Source: Candidatus Magnetominusculus dajiuhuensis (GTDB lineage Bacteria; Nitrospirota; Thermodesulfovibrionia; Thermodesulfovibrionales; Magnetobacteriaceae). From it: DNA of 64,000 nucleotides. A program made the translations under genes and the position numbers. Numbering within the stretch: position 1 is the stretch's first letter; every line of letters starts with the position of its first letter. Positions 1 through 8,270 of this stretch are shown one piece after another. The notes below the pieces were generated by a model, which was not told the origin of the DNA, searched no databases, and saw nothing but the letters and a program-made list of their open reading frames with translations. The stretch is taken from contig JADFXP010000014.1 of the NCBI GenBank assembly GCA_015233465.1, positions 24,717 through 88,716 of the forward strand, in the 5' to 3' direction.

Positions 1-862
1 TTTCCCAATATTCTTTTTCGGCATTAATATTATTTTTTGTAATGACAGAAGTCGGCACTGCCTGTTTTGATATTTTTGAATCAGTATCTATCTTAAAATA
101 AAAATCTCCAGTTATTGAGGATGATTCCCATGGAGTTTGTTTATCATTTGATTTAGATTGAACAGAACTGCGCACATCCTTAAACATCTCCTCTATTTTT
201 AGCCCAGGTTTCTGCATACTGTACATTAATTCCTGAGTATAAAGACCATTTTTACCCTCTCCATCGCTTGCAACTGATCCTGGGGCTGTAGCATACGCTA
301 TAAACGAACCCTTTGGAGCCTTCATCTGAGCAAGCCCATTTTCTACAGACCTAAAACTCCTTGCAAAAGGATTATTCCTGCAGGCATCCAAAATCACTAT
401 ATTTAGACGATTTTTCGCTGCATCCATCCTTGCAAGGACATAATCAGCGCTCATAGCCTCCACTTCAACTACTTCTTGTGTATCTATTGAGGCATTAATT
501 GGTATAAGATAATTCTGTCCATTTACCTGCACCCCATGTCCAGCATAATAAAATAACCCCACTCCTCCATTTTTTATCTTATTTCCAAATTCAATTACAC
601 GTTTCATCATTTCATCTTTTGATAGATTTACTCCAGAAATGACCTCAAAATTCAAACCTTCTAATACCTTTGCCATGGCTATAGCATCATTTACAGGATT
701 TTTAAGCGGTGAAGACTTATATGATCCATTGCCAATTACAAGAGCAACTCGTTTTTCTGTCCGCATAGCCTTGATTGAAGTCGAATTATCATCTAAGGCA
801 TAAGCAAATATCGTTATATTAAGTGTAAATATAATTAGACTATGTATAAATATCTTTTTCAT
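1..862 (-). CDS. Secreted caspase-like peptidase (C14 family), C-terminus cut by window edge
   Basis: This reading frame is open from the window edge back to an ATG at 860-862 and lacks its 3' end (287 codons visible). The first ~22 residues are a hydrophobic signal peptide. The caspase fold follows: a beta strand RVALVIGNGSY near residue 38, the catalytic His in YYAGHGVQ (H109) and the catalytic Cys in LDACRNNPF (C161), then a GSFIAYATAPG segment. Both dyad residues are present, so it should be active, probably in the periplasm. Such bacterial C14 proteins often carry a C-terminal repeat or sensor region, which would lie outside the window. It is 14 nt downstream of tsaB and probably co-transcribed. 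The substrate cannot be deduced. Confidence 0.85.
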   Translation of the reverse strand, partial: MKKIFIHSLIIFTLNITIFAYALDDNSTSIKAMRTEKRVALVIGNGSYKSSPLKNPVNDAIAMAKVLEGLNFEVISGVNLSKDEMMKRVIEFGNKIKNGGVGLFYYAGHGVQVNGQNYLIPINASIDTQEVVEVEAMSADYVLARMDAAKNRLNIVILDACRNNPFARSFRSVENGLAQMKAPKGSFIAYATAPGSVASDGEGKNGLYTQELMYSMQKPGLKIEEMFKDVRSSVQSKSNDKQTPWESSSITGDFYFKIDTDSKISKQAVPTSVITKNNINAEKEYWE

Positions 863-876
863 TATTAACCCCTTTC

Positions 877-1551
877 TTAGATAACCAAACTATATCTCGG
901 TACAACCAATGCTCCATCAATAAAACCATATCGCTTAAATATAGAAATTGCAAAAGTTGAGACAGTAGAAATCGAAATATAATGTAAATTATGTCTTGGA
1001 AATATCCCATAATCAGAGATATTTTCCTTTACAATATCCAAATATAATAAAACAGCATCACCAACAATTATAGTCTTTTCTCTGATTATTTCATGAAAAT
1101 TCTCTATCTTATATAAACCCTTAACGCCAGTATCTATAATATCTTGCCCAACACACCTATAAAATCCATAGTGTATCTCGTTTTTCTTTGCGCCAATGGT
1201 AGCGCAAATCGGAACCGAAGAATATGGGAAATTCCATCCTAGCGCCTCTAATGTATTTATTGGGACAATAGGTTTATCTAAAGCAAACGCTAACCCCTTA
1301 ATCGTACTAACTCCTGCCCTTAAACCAGTATAGGACCCTGGGCCTACTACTAATGCAAATATATCTATTTCCTCTAAAGAAAGTAGACTTTTATCAAGTA
1401 TTGTATCTATTAAATGTATAAGATATTCCGTATGTCTTTTTTGATTTTTAAACGTCAAATTAACTGAAAGCTCTGCAATGATTCCATTTTCAGAATCAAA
1501 TATACCAGCCCTGCAAATATGTGTAGAGGTATCTACAGATAAGACTTTCAT
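877..1551 (-). CDS. tsaB: tRNA threonylcarbamoyladenosine biosynthesis protein TsaB
   Basis: TsaB is the ASKHA-fold partner of TsaD in the complex that transfers the threonylcarbamoyl group to A37 of ANN-decoding tRNAs. Family marks are the N-terminal VDTSTHICRAGIF strand pair and GPGSYTGLRAG near residues 70-80. Length (224 aa) is normal. The start ATG overlaps the stop of the upstream DUF362 gene in an ATGA arrangement, so the two are translationally coupled. tsaC, which makes the threonylcarbamoyl-AMP donor, is in the same window at 55350. tsaD and tsaE are not seen. Confidence 0.93.
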   Translation of the reverse strand: MKVLSVDTSTHICRAGIFDSENGIIAELSVNLTFKNQKRHTEYLIHLIDTILDKSLLSLEEIDIFALVVGPGSYTGLRAGVSTIKGLAFALDKPIVPINTLEALGWNFPYSSVPICATIGAKKNEIHYGFYRCVGQDIIDTGVKGLYKIENFHEIIREKTIIVGDAVLLYLDIVKENISDYGIFPRHNLHYISISTVSTFAISIFKRYGFIDGALVVPRYSLVI

Positions 1552-2633
1552 TGCAAGTCAATATCTATCAAATTATAATCAGCATTACCCAAGCCAATCT
1601 TTTTGGCGTGTCTAAATTGTACCTCTGGGTCAAGATAATCATAAATTTCTCTAAAAGGGTCAGACTTATGTGGAGTAGAATTTATGACCATTTCATATGA
1701 TGCCCTGTCTATTGCTATTGGGTCAAGTGATGCCATAAAACCTAAATCGCCAGTTATTGGCGCGTCATTACCTTTATAACAATCACAGGCAGGACTAATA
1801 GATGTTAAAATATTGATAAATATCAGCCTTGAATTAAGCGCTTTAATAGTTCCTGATGCGTATTCAATCATCTTTTTCTGAATATTAGAGGCAGACTCAT
1901 CCCAATTATGACCTATTGCCTTCTCTGGACAAACTGCTATGCACCTTGAGCAACCAACGCATCTTGTAGAGATAAATGCTGTTTTTTCAATATCTATAGC
2001 CTTAGATTGGCAATTATCTTGACACTTTCCGCAGGCAGAACAAATACTGACATCCACTACTGGACGGGTTACAGAGTGCATTTGCAGTTTACCCTGACGA
2101 CTAGCGCATCCCATAGACATATTTTTGATAGCTCCGCCAAATCCAGAGACCTCATGTCCTTTAAAATGTGACACTACCACCATCCCATCTGAATGAGCAA
2201 TCTCAGAGGCAATACTTACACTTTCCAATAGCTCTTGACTAACCTGTATAGAGACAGACTGCTCACCGCGCAGACCATCTGCTATAATTACTGGTACTTG
2301 CAAAGTTGAATAACCAAATCCATTTAACATTGCGTTATGAAAATGATCCACAGAATTTGTCCTCATACCAATATAGAGCGTATTAGTATCAGTGAGAAAT
2401 GGTTTAGTTTCAAGAGATTTTAAGGTCTCAATTATTGGACGAAGAAATATTGGACGCAAAAATGATGTATTTCCAAGCTCGCCAAAATGCACCTTTATAG
2501 CAATTAAATCGCCTTTGCTAAACATCTTTGATGGAGCGCACCTTTCAAAGAGCCTTGAAATTTTTTCAAGTGGAGATGTCATTTTTGAGTTTTTTAAAGA
2601 CGAAAAATATACATTACTCTTTGGTTTGTCCAT
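1548..2633 (-). CDS. DUF362 family protein with two [4Fe-4S] ferredoxin motifs
   Basis: A 361-residue DUF362 protein. The DUF362 part (IKVHFGELGN near residue 50, HFKGHEVSGFGGAIKN near 165) is followed by a bacterial ferredoxin insert with two CxxCxxCxxxC clusters, CSACGKCQDNC and CVGCSRCIAVC, enough for two [4Fe-4S] centres. The start is placed at the ATG at 2631-2633 (MDKPKSN) because GGAG lies 8 nt upstream; a longer frame begins nine codons earlier without a ribosome site. It overlaps tsaB by 4 nt and is divergent from the PIG-L gene. DUF362 proteins are thought to be iron-sulfur or redox-linked, but no reaction is established. Confidence 0.85.
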   Translation of the reverse strand: MDKPKSNVYFSSLKNSKMTSPLEKISRLFERCAPSKMFSKGDLIAIKVHFGELGNTSFLRPIFLRPIIETLKSLETKPFLTDTNTLYIGMRTNSVDHFHNAMLNGFGYSTLQVPVIIADGLRGEQSVSIQVSQELLESVSIASEIAHSDGMVVVSHFKGHEVSGFGGAIKNMSMGCASRQGKLQMHSVTRPVVDVSICSACGKCQDNCQSKAIDIEKTAFISTRCVGCSRCIAVCPEKAIGHNWDESASNIQKKMIEYASGTIKALNSRLIFINILTSISPACDCYKGNDAPITGDLGFMASLDPIAIDRASYEMVINSTPHKSDPFREIYDYLDPEVQFRHAKKIGLGNADYNLIDIDLQ

Positions 2634-2752
2634 TTCTTTATCTCCAAATATAATTATCAAATGTTTATATAATTATACTAAAATCATAATCCTAAAAACA
2701 ACATCACTATTTTCATCTATATTTTTTTGTGACATTTATGAGAAAATACAAT

Positions 2753-3403
2753 ATGATAGAAACTACGAAAAAAGTCCTTGTATTATGTGCTCACCCTGAC
2801 GATGAAGTATTAGGATGCGGAGGACTTATTGCCAAACTTACTGAAAACGGAGATGATGTTTATGTCATTTTTACTACAGATGGAGTCAGACATCCGCCTG
2901 TGTGCACAGACAGCTGCCCTGATGCCTATGAAGCGTTAAATGTTCTCGGAGTAAATAGTACCAATATATTCTTCCTCGGTATAAAAACCCAACGCTCAGA
3001 TCAATATGTACTTCGAGATTTCACATCAAAGGTTGAGGCGATTGGACAGGATTTTGACTTAGTAATTCTACCCTCTAAGGATGACCTAAATATTGACCAT
3101 GTATTTGCATATAATCTTGGGCTAATATGTTTTAGGCCTTTAAAACGAAAGACCAAAATAATATCAATGGAGATATTAAGTTCATCAGAATGGTCAGATG
3201 TTCCATTTCAACCTAATTTCTACATTGACATTTCAAATACAATTGAGAAAAAACTAGACAGTTTGAAAAAATATACAAAACAACTCCTCCAATTCCCACA
3301 TCCACGCTCAGGAGAAGCAATTAAAATAAAGGCGAAGCAGCGAGGACTTGAAGTAGGTTACAAATACGCAGAGGCATTTAAGATCATTAGATGGTTTGAA
3401 TGA
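2753..3403 (+). CDS. PIG-L / LmbE family zinc deacetylase
   Basis: The protein opens with VLVLCAHPDDEVLGCGG, the AHPDDE zinc-binding and catalytic motif of the PIG-L family, which removes acetyl groups from N-acetylglucosamine-type sugars. A DLNIDHVFAYN motif near residue 105 supplies the expected later Asp and His. Length is about 216 aa, typical for stand-alone bacterial members. Start choice is uncertain: ATG at 2753 gives the usual short lead before the first strand, while ATG 2738 and GTG 2729 are in frame upstream and none has a strong ribosome site. It is divergent from the DUF362 gene. The substrate could be a glycan, bacillithiol-type thiol or lipid precursor. Confidence 0.85.
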   Translation: MIETTKKVLVLCAHPDDEVLGCGGLIAKLTENGDDVYVIFTTDGVRHPPVCTDSCPDAYEALNVLGVNSTNIFFLGIKTQRSDQYVLRDFTSKVEAIGQDFDLVILPSKDDLNIDHVFAYNLGLICFRPLKRKTKIISMEILSSSEWSDVPFQPNFYIDISNTIEKKLDSLKKYTKQLLQFPHPRSGEAIKIKAKQRGLEVGYKYAEAFKIIRWFE

Positions 3404-3435
3404 TCAATAACGTATATAAAAGTAACTTTAAAGAA

Positions 3436-3522
3436 TGAGGGCTCTGCCCTCAAACTCCCGCAAAGGGCCTTTTTGTAAACTTTTTTATAAAAAGTTTGAA
3501 TTCTTTCCCTTTGAACCCATTT
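3436..3522. repeat. Interspersed palindromic repeat (GGGCTCTGCCC family), copy 1
   Basis: Starts with GAGGGCTCTGCCCTC, continues with CCCGCAAAGGGCC and ends near CCCTTTGAACCCATTTT. Closely related copies lie at 28346, 30069, 35169, 39672, 43961 and 46662. It fills the gap between the convergent PIG-L and yidD genes and contains a terminator-like hairpin. Confidence 0.75.
3477..3497. terminator. Hairpin terminator between convergent genes, inside the repeat
   Basis: AAACTTTTT, a 3-nt loop TAT, then AAAAAGTTT: a perfect 9-bp A/T-rich stem that works on both strands. A near-identical hairpin occurs in the copy at 35169-35274, so it belongs to the repeat rather than to this site. The stem has almost no G/C, so terminator strength is uncertain. 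Confidence 0.45.
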
Positions 3523-3540
3523 TTAGAAACATATGGTTGA

Positions 3541-3750
3541 CTATTTAACTGGATCGTAACCTCCAGGATTAAAGGGATGGCATCTTAAGATTCTACGCAC
3601 AGACATCCAACCTCCTTTTATAGCGCCATATTTTGTTAATGCGTCAATAGAATATTGCGAACACGTAGGAGTAAATCTGCAGCTTGGAGGCATAAATGGA
3701 GAGATTATAACCTTATATATTTTGATCAAGAAAATTAAAATCGTTTTCAT
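3541..3750 (-). CDS. yidD: Membrane protein insertion efficiency factor YidD
   Basis: A 69-residue YidD protein, a peripheral inner-membrane protein that assists YidC-dependent insertion. The amphipathic N-terminus ([19 protein letters not shown]) is followed by the hallmark [10 protein letters not shown] and by [11 protein letters not shown] at the end. The start is the internal ATG at 3748-3750 because AAAGG stands 8 nt before it; a nine-codon longer frame exists. yidD usually sits in the rpmH-rnpA-yidD-yidC cluster, but here it is alone, about 390 nt downstream of rplQ on the same strand. Confidence 0.92.
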   Translation of the reverse strand: MKTILIFLIKIYKVIISPFMPPSCRFTPTCSQYSIDALTKYGAIKGGWMSVRRILRCHPFNPGGYDPVK

Positions 3751-3896
3751 TAATATACCTTTATAATAAAAAATCAATCAATATATAAAGCATATTATAT
3801 GAATATCATGGAAAGTATTAAAAATAATCAACCAATAAATCTTGATTATCTCATATCTAATCTAACAAAAATCTTTCACTTAACAAGTCAGTATAT

Positions 3897-4067
3897 TTAC
3901 TTTCTATGCCTGCTATTTTTCCCGTCTGCTTCATCAGAAAGAGAACACGTCTCTTTAGAATCAGGAGCTCAACCCTTTAATCCAAATTTAGCCCCAATTA
4001 AAGGAAAAATAATAAATTGAAGGACAATCAATACTACCAGCAATATAATCTGCAGCGTCAATTCCAT
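3897..4067 (-). CDS. Candidate small membrane protein with in-frame UGA (possible selenoprotein)
   Basis: Lies in the ~390-nt gap between rplQ and yidD, on their strand. ATG at 4065-4067 (in-frame TAG two codons upstream; GGG about 10 nt before the ATG) opens a frame with a hydrophobic helix, LQIILLVVLIVLQFIIFPLIG, reaching GLKG and then TGA at 3969-3971. Reading through, the frame continues APDSKETCSLSDEADGKNSRHRK to TAA: 56 residues with the UGA as residue 33. Twelve nt after the UGA the RNA can form a 7-bp stem AAAGAGA/UCUCUUU with a 5-nt CGUGU loop, a size and distance compatible with a bacterial SECIS element and a G in the second loop position. No family was recognised. It may instead be a 32-residue membrane peptide ending at UGA, or not a gene. 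Confidence 0.35.
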
Positions 4068-4144
4068 TATCTAAAATCCCATATCCTATTTCAATATAGA
4101 GTTGACTCTTTAAAAGAGACAACTCAAATTGAAATAATGAAATA

Positions 4145-4531
4145 TTATTTTTTCTTGACTAATTCTCTTTGCTGTTCAAAATCAACAAATTCAATAACTG
4201 CCATTTCAGCTTGGTCCTTTAGTCTAGGAGCAGTTTTGATTATCCTTAGATAACCGCCGTTTCTCTCAGTAAATCTTGGAGCTATATCTGCAAATAATTT
4301 GGCAATAACCTTACGATTAGGCACCTTTGAAAGTGCAACACGCTTTGCATGAAGATCTCCTCTCTTTCCAAGAGTTACCATCCTTTCAACATGCCGCCTT
4401 ATCTCTTTTGCCTTGGTAATAGTTGTCTCTATTCTTTCATGTTCAAGCAAGGATATAATTAAACCCCTAAAAAGGGCTTGCCTTTGATTAGCGTTTCTGC
4501 TAAAATGTTTTGAAGCTACATTATGTCGCAT
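4145..4531 (-). CDS. rplQ: 50S ribosomal protein L17
   Basis: L17 binds domains of 23S rRNA near the exit tunnel. The N-terminus MRHNVASKHFSRNANQRQAL and the central ERIETTITKAKEIRRHVERM helix are diagnostic; 128 aa is slightly longer than the ~120 aa core. It is the last gene of the alpha block, 2 nt after rpoA. Transcription probably continues into the gap before yidD, since no intrinsic terminator was seen just after it. Confidence 0.97.
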   Translation of the reverse strand: MRHNVASKHFSRNANQRQALFRGLIISLLEHERIETTITKAKEIRRHVERMVTLGKRGDLHAKRVALSKVPNRKVIAKLFADIAPRFTERNGGYLRIIKTAPRLKDQAEMAVIEFVDFEQQRELVKKK

Positions 4532-4533
4532 TT

Positions 4534-5598
4534 CTATCCTCCATCCTTCAAAGCATGTTCACGAGCCTCAAAATGCCTTTTTACTATATCCATATCAACC
4601 TTAGTATTAAAATCAAGTCCCATGAATTTAAGAATTTCTTTCAGTTCATTTAATGATTTTCTACCAAAATTCTTAGTCTTAAGCATTTCGTATTCTGTTT
4701 TTTGAACAAGCTCATAGATGTATTTTATATCTGCATTTTTAAGACAATTATGACTCCTTACAGTCAATTCAATCTCGTCTACTGATTTGAGCAGATTTGG
4801 ATTAAATTCACCTTCAGACCTATCTTCCATAACGATTGGACGAGGTGATTCCACAACTTCAGTTTCTTTATGTACTACTATCTGTTCTAAGTCTATTTGT
4901 TTTATATCGGTTGTGAGTAGAAAATATCTGAGATGTTCAATAATTGTTCTGGAAGCATTATTTATTGCATGAACTGGAGTAATAGTTCCATCAGTCCAAA
5001 TCTCCATTATCAACTTATCATAATCAGTTATCTTACCAACTCTCGTCTTTTCTATGACAAAATTTACCTTTTTTACAGGCGTATATATCGCATCAATTAA
5101 GATAGTGCCAATAGGAAGATCTTCTTTACTCATATCTTCTGTAGGCACATAACCTCTGCCTTTATTAATATGCAAGTCAGCTTTGAAATTAACATTTTCG
5201 TCAATAGTTGCTATATGAAAATCAGGATTCATTACCTCAAGATTATTTCCAATAATATCTCCTGCAATAACTTCCGTCTTACCTATTACATCAATACATG
5301 CCATAGTCTCAGAGACATCAGATAATTTAAATCGTATCTTTTTAAGATTCAAAACTATCTGTACAACATCTTCTTTTACACCCTGCAAGCTTGAAAATTC
5401 ATGAGGCACACCTTCTATCTTAACAGAAGTTACTGCAGCACTCTCTATTGAAGATAACAGTACCCTCCTGAGCGAATTGCCAATTGTTACACCAAAACCC
5501 CTTTCAAGAGGTTCTGCTATCAGTTTGCCATATGTTTCTGTGAGAGTATCGTCTTCAAATCGAATATTCTCTGGCAATTGAAACCCTTCAAGACTCAT
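4534..5598 (-). CDS. rpoA: RNA polymerase alpha subunit
   Basis: Alpha dimerises to nucleate RNA polymerase assembly, and its C-terminal domain contacts UP elements and activators. The N-terminal domain shows YGKLIAEPLERGFGVTIGNSLRRVLLSS (residues 24-51, beginning at YGKL); the C-terminal helix-hairpin region shows CLKNADIKYIYELV and LKTKNFGRKSLNELKE. At 354 aa it is about 25 residues longer than the E. coli protein, mostly in the tail (DFNTKVDMDIVKRHFEARE). It lies between rpsD and rplQ, the standard alpha-operon order. Confidence 0.97.
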   Translation of the reverse strand: MSLEGFQLPENIRFEDDTLTETYGKLIAEPLERGFGVTIGNSLRRVLLSSIESAAVTSVKIEGVPHEFSSLQGVKEDVVQIVLNLKKIRFKLSDVSETMACIDVIGKTEVIAGDIIGNNLEVMNPDFHIATIDENVNFKADLHINKGRGYVPTEDMSKEDLPIGTILIDAIYTPVKKVNFVIEKTRVGKITDYDKLIMEIWTDGTITPVHAINNASRTIIEHLRYFLLTTDIKQIDLEQIVVHKETEVVESPRPIVMEDRSEGEFNPNLLKSVDEIELTVRSHNCLKNADIKYIYELVQKTEYEMLKTKNFGRKSLNELKEILKFMGLDFNTKVDMDIVKRHFEAREHALKDGG

Positions 5599-5691
5599 AA
5601 AATGCCTCCGTATATTACTGTTTAACTTAATACAAAACTATGGATTCGTTCCTAACAAATATTCATCAATTTACAAATTGTACAGCCCACA

Positions 5692-6318
5692 TTATTTAGA
5701 ATAAAGCTCTATGATAAGCTGTTCCTTAGCTGCAAGTGGAATCTCATCACGCTTAGGAACATGAAGTAATTTACCCTTAAATGCTGCGCTGTCCAGTTCT
5801 ATCCAAGCTAAAATCCCCTTATGTGTTACCCTTGATAGATTTTCCTGTATAAATGATAATTTTTTCTTATCCTCAACTAATTCAACAACATCTCCAACCT
5901 TCAACCTGCTGGAAGGAATAGAGTGTTTTCTGCTATTTACTACAAAAAAACCATGTCCAATCATCTGCCTTGCCTGATTTCTATTAGATGCAAAACCCAT
6001 CCTATAGACCATATTATCAAGCCTTAACTCAAGAAACTGCAAGAGTTTTTCGCCAGTGACACCACGCTTTTGTTCAGCCTCTTTATAATATTTTCTAAAT
6101 TGACTCTCCAACAGACCATAGATTCTCTTTACCTTTTGCTTTTCTCTAAGCTGAATAGCATAATCTGAAATCTTAGCCCTTCTTTGACCATGCTGTCCAG
6201 GTGCATATTTTCTACGTTCTACTGCACATTTATCTGTCTGACAGCGATCGCCTTTTAGAAATAATTTTTCGCCTTCACGCCTGCATAATTTGCATAAAGC
6301 ATCTCTATATCTTGCCAT
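5692..6318 (-). CDS. rpsD: 30S ribosomal protein S4
   Basis: A primary 16S rRNA binder and, in many bacteria, the repressor of the alpha operon. The 208-residue protein begins MARYRDALCKLCRREGEKLF and carries four cysteines (CxxC then CQTDKC), so it is the zinc-binding C+ form. The S4 RNA-binding domain includes RLDNMVYRMGFASNRNQARQ. The start was moved 19 codons inside a longer frame because GGAGGAGAG lies just before the ATG at 6316-6318. It is 1 nt from rpsK. Confidence 0.96.
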   Translation of the reverse strand: MARYRDALCKLCRREGEKLFLKGDRCQTDKCAVERRKYAPGQHGQRRAKISDYAIQLREKQKVKRIYGLLESQFRKYYKEAEQKRGVTGEKLLQFLELRLDNMVYRMGFASNRNQARQMIGHGFFVVNSRKHSIPSSRLKVGDVVELVEDKKKLSFIQENLSRVTHKGILAWIELDSAAFKGKLLHVPKRDEIPLAAKEQLIIELYSK

Positions 6319-6319
6319 T

Positions 6320-6706
6320 CTATACTCTCCTCCTCTTTGGAGGCTTACAACCGTTATGAGGTGTCGGAGTGACATCCTTTATTAAATTAATATTAATACC
6401 AGCAGCCTGAATTGCCCTGATTGCCGATTCTCTTCCAGCACCAGGCCCCTTTATATATACATCTATCTGCCGCATGCCCATTTCACTTGCCTTTCTTGCG
6501 GCATTAGTTGCGGCTAGCTGAGCAGCATATGGAGTACCTTTTCTTGAACCTTTAAATGCTAAACTGCCAGCACTTGACCATGCTATTACAGCTCCAGAAT
6601 GATCAGATATTGAAACAATAGTATTATTAAAGGTTGTCTGAACATGAGCAACACCGCTTGGCACACGTTTTTTTTCTTTCTTAGGACCTTTTTTTCTATT
6701 AGCCAC
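6320..6706 (-). CDS. rpsK: 30S ribosomal protein S11
   Basis: S11 forms part of the platform of the small subunit near the E site. [17 protein letters not shown] and [16 protein letters not shown], and the basic tail [13 protein letters not shown], are diagnostic. 128 aa is normal. It overlaps rpsM by 8 nt and is followed 1 nt later by rpsD, so the three genes are tightly coupled. Confidence 0.97.
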   Translation of the reverse strand: MANRKKGPKKEKKRVPSGVAHVQTTFNNTIVSISDHSGAVIAWSSAGSLAFKGSRKGTPYAAQLAATNAARKASEMGMRQIDVYIKGPGAGRESAIRAIQAAGININLIKDVTPTPHNGCKPPKRRRV

Positions 6707-7085
6707 TAGTAGTCATGCCCCCTTTCTTCTTAATTAGAGCTTTCTTTGGGCCCTTTCTTGTTCTTGAATTTGTTTTAGTACGCTGGCCCCTACAAGGCAA
6801 ACCGAGTTTATGTCTAATCCCCCTGTAACAGCCAATGTCCATCAAACGTTTGATATTCATTGTCACATTTTTCTTGAGTTCACCTTCAACAGTAAAATCT
6901 TTGTCTATAAGTGTCCTTATCTTGATGACATTATCATCACTTAAATCTTTAACCTTAATATTTGGGTCAATCCCTGTTTGAGAAAGTATTCTCTGGGATA
7001 ATGACCAACCAATGCCAAATATCTTTGTTAGACCAAATGCGATTCTAACATTCTTTGGCAGATCTACACCGGCAATTCTTGCCAT
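6699..7085 (-). CDS. rpsM: 30S ribosomal protein S13
   Basis: S13 sits at the head of the small subunit and contacts the P-site tRNA through its tail. [20 protein letters not shown] is the classical N-terminus and [20 protein letters not shown] the conserved loop; the tail is [15 protein letters not shown]. 128 aa is slightly longer than the E. coli protein. It follows rpmJ by 3 nt. Confidence 0.97.
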   Translation of the reverse strand: MARIAGVDLPKNVRIAFGLTKIFGIGWSLSQRILSQTGIDPNIKVKDLSDDNVIKIRTLIDKDFTVEGELKKNVTMNIKRLMDIGCYRGIRHKLGLPCRGQRTKTNSRTRKGPKKALIKKKGGMTTSG

Positions 7086-7088
7086 TTT

Positions 7089-7202
7089 TCACCCCTGCCT
7101 TTGCTTGTGTTTTTTATTTTCACAAATAACTCTAACTACGCCTTTTCTCTTTATAAGTTTGCACTTAGCACATATTGGCTTAACAGATGCTTGCACCTTC
7201 AT
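7089..7202 (-). CDS. rpmJ: 50S ribosomal protein L36 (zinc type)
   Basis: A 37-residue protein starting [20 protein letters not shown] and ending [12 protein letters not shown]. The C-C-C-H zinc site (C11, C14, C27, H32) is complete, so this is the zinc-dependent form. It fills the gap between infA and rpsM exactly as in the standard order and ends 3 nt before rpsM. It is easily missed because of its size. Confidence 0.96.
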   Translation of the reverse strand: MKVQASVKPICAKCKLIKRKGVVRVICENKKHKQRQG

Positions 7203-7224
7203 GGAATATATCCTCCAAATCTGC

Positions 7225-7443
7225 TTATTTATATCTATATGTAATACGTCCTTTTGTTAAATCGTAAGGTGACACCTCTACTCTTACCTTATCACCAGGC
7301 AGAATCTTTATATAATGCATCCTCATCTTACCTGAAACATAGGCAATTATAACCTGCTTACTTTCAAGTTCAACCCTAAACATCGCATTAGGAAGGGCTT
7401 CAAGTATAGTGCCTTCTAATTCAATATTATCGTCTTTAGCCAT
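7225..7443 (-). CDS. infA: Translation initiation factor IF-1
   Basis: IF-1 blocks the A site during initiation. The 72-residue OB-fold protein shows [47 protein letters not shown] and [12 protein letters not shown], all nearly invariant. Order map-infA-rpmJ-rpsM is the common one in Gram-positives and many deep Gram-negatives; E. coli keeps infA elsewhere. Confidence 0.97.
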   Translation of the reverse strand: MAKDDNIELEGTILEALPNAMFRVELESKQVIIAYVSGKMRMHYIKILPGDKVRVEVSPYDLTKGRITYRYK

Positions 7444-7487
7444 ATCTTTTCATTCATTTGTTTATCACTTCGCTCTATTATAAATTT

Positions 7488-8240
7488 TTAATCAATAATA
7501 GTCAATATTTTAGGGTTATTATCAGTTACAGCTATAGTATGCTCAAAGTGAGCGGATAAACTATTATCTGCAGTTACTGCAGTCCATCCGTCTTCAAGAA
7601 TCTTTACCTGAAACCCACCTTCATTTATCATTGGCTCTATAGCCAACACCATACCAGACTTTAATCTTGCACCCTTATTAGGCCTTCCAAAATTTGGAAT
7701 CTGTGGATCTTCATGTAAATCTCTTCCAATCCCATGGCCAACAAATGCCTTTACTACTGAATAACCTCTATCTTCTGCATACCTTTGTACTGCATAAGAT
7801 ATATCTGAAACTCTATTACCTGATTTTGCCTGCCTTATTCCTTCATAAAGTGACTCTTTCGTCACATTTAACAATCTCATAGCTGTTTCATTTACCTTTC
7901 CTACTGGAAATGTCTTAGCAGCATCACCATAAAAACCGTCTAATTTTACTCCAATATCTATACTTGCAATATCTCCTTCTTTTAAAACTTGATTTTTTGA
8001 AGGAATACCATGTACTACAACATTATTTATTGAAATACAAAGGCATGATGGATAGCCTCTATAACCTTTAAATGCAGGTAAGGCTTTTTTATCATAAATA
8101 CTTTTTTCAGCCAACTTTTCAATATCTTCTGTTGTTACTCCTGGAATTATAAATCTTTCTATTTCATTTAATATCTCAGCAACTATCTTACATGCTGCAG
8201 ATATTTTCTTGATCTCTTCAACTGATTTAATTATTATCAC
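7488..8240 (-). CDS. map: Methionine aminopeptidase, type I
   Basis: Removes the initiator methionine from nascent proteins using two metal ions. Ligand motifs are visible in order: SIDIGVKLDGFYGDAAKTF (two Asp), FVGHGIGRDLHEDPQIPN (His), GMVLAIEPMIN (Glu) and AHFEHTIAVT (Glu). 250 aa and no extra N-terminal domain define type Ia. It sits 30 nt downstream of secY; the adk gene that commonly lies between secY and map is absent. Confidence 0.96.
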   Translation of the reverse strand: MIIIKSVEEIKKISAACKIVAEILNEIERFIIPGVTTEDIEKLAEKSIYDKKALPAFKGYRGYPSCLCISINNVVVHGIPSKNQVLKEGDIASIDIGVKLDGFYGDAAKTFPVGKVNETAMRLLNVTKESLYEGIRQAKSGNRVSDISYAVQRYAEDRGYSVVKAFVGHGIGRDLHEDPQIPNFGRPNKGARLKSGMVLAIEPMINEGGFQVKILEDGWTAVTADNSLSAHFEHTIAVTDNNPKILTIID

Positions 8241-8270
8241 AATATTTTGTAGTCATGAGACTAATTAACA

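Noticed and set aside
2392..2799. Plus-strand 135-codon frame across the DUF362 promoter region
   Set aside because: Mostly antisense to the DUF362 gene and overlapping the PIG-L start; no protein features.
3942..3960. Hairpin AAAGAGA/TCTCTTT read as an intrinsic terminator for rplQ
   Set aside because: No T-run follows it on the minus strand, so a terminator role is less likely than a structured element; it is discussed with the UGA-containing frame.
3799..4020. Plus-strand 73-codon frame in the rplQ-yidD gap
   Set aside because: No ribosome site, no recognisable protein, and it overlaps the more plausible minus-strand frame with its membrane helix.
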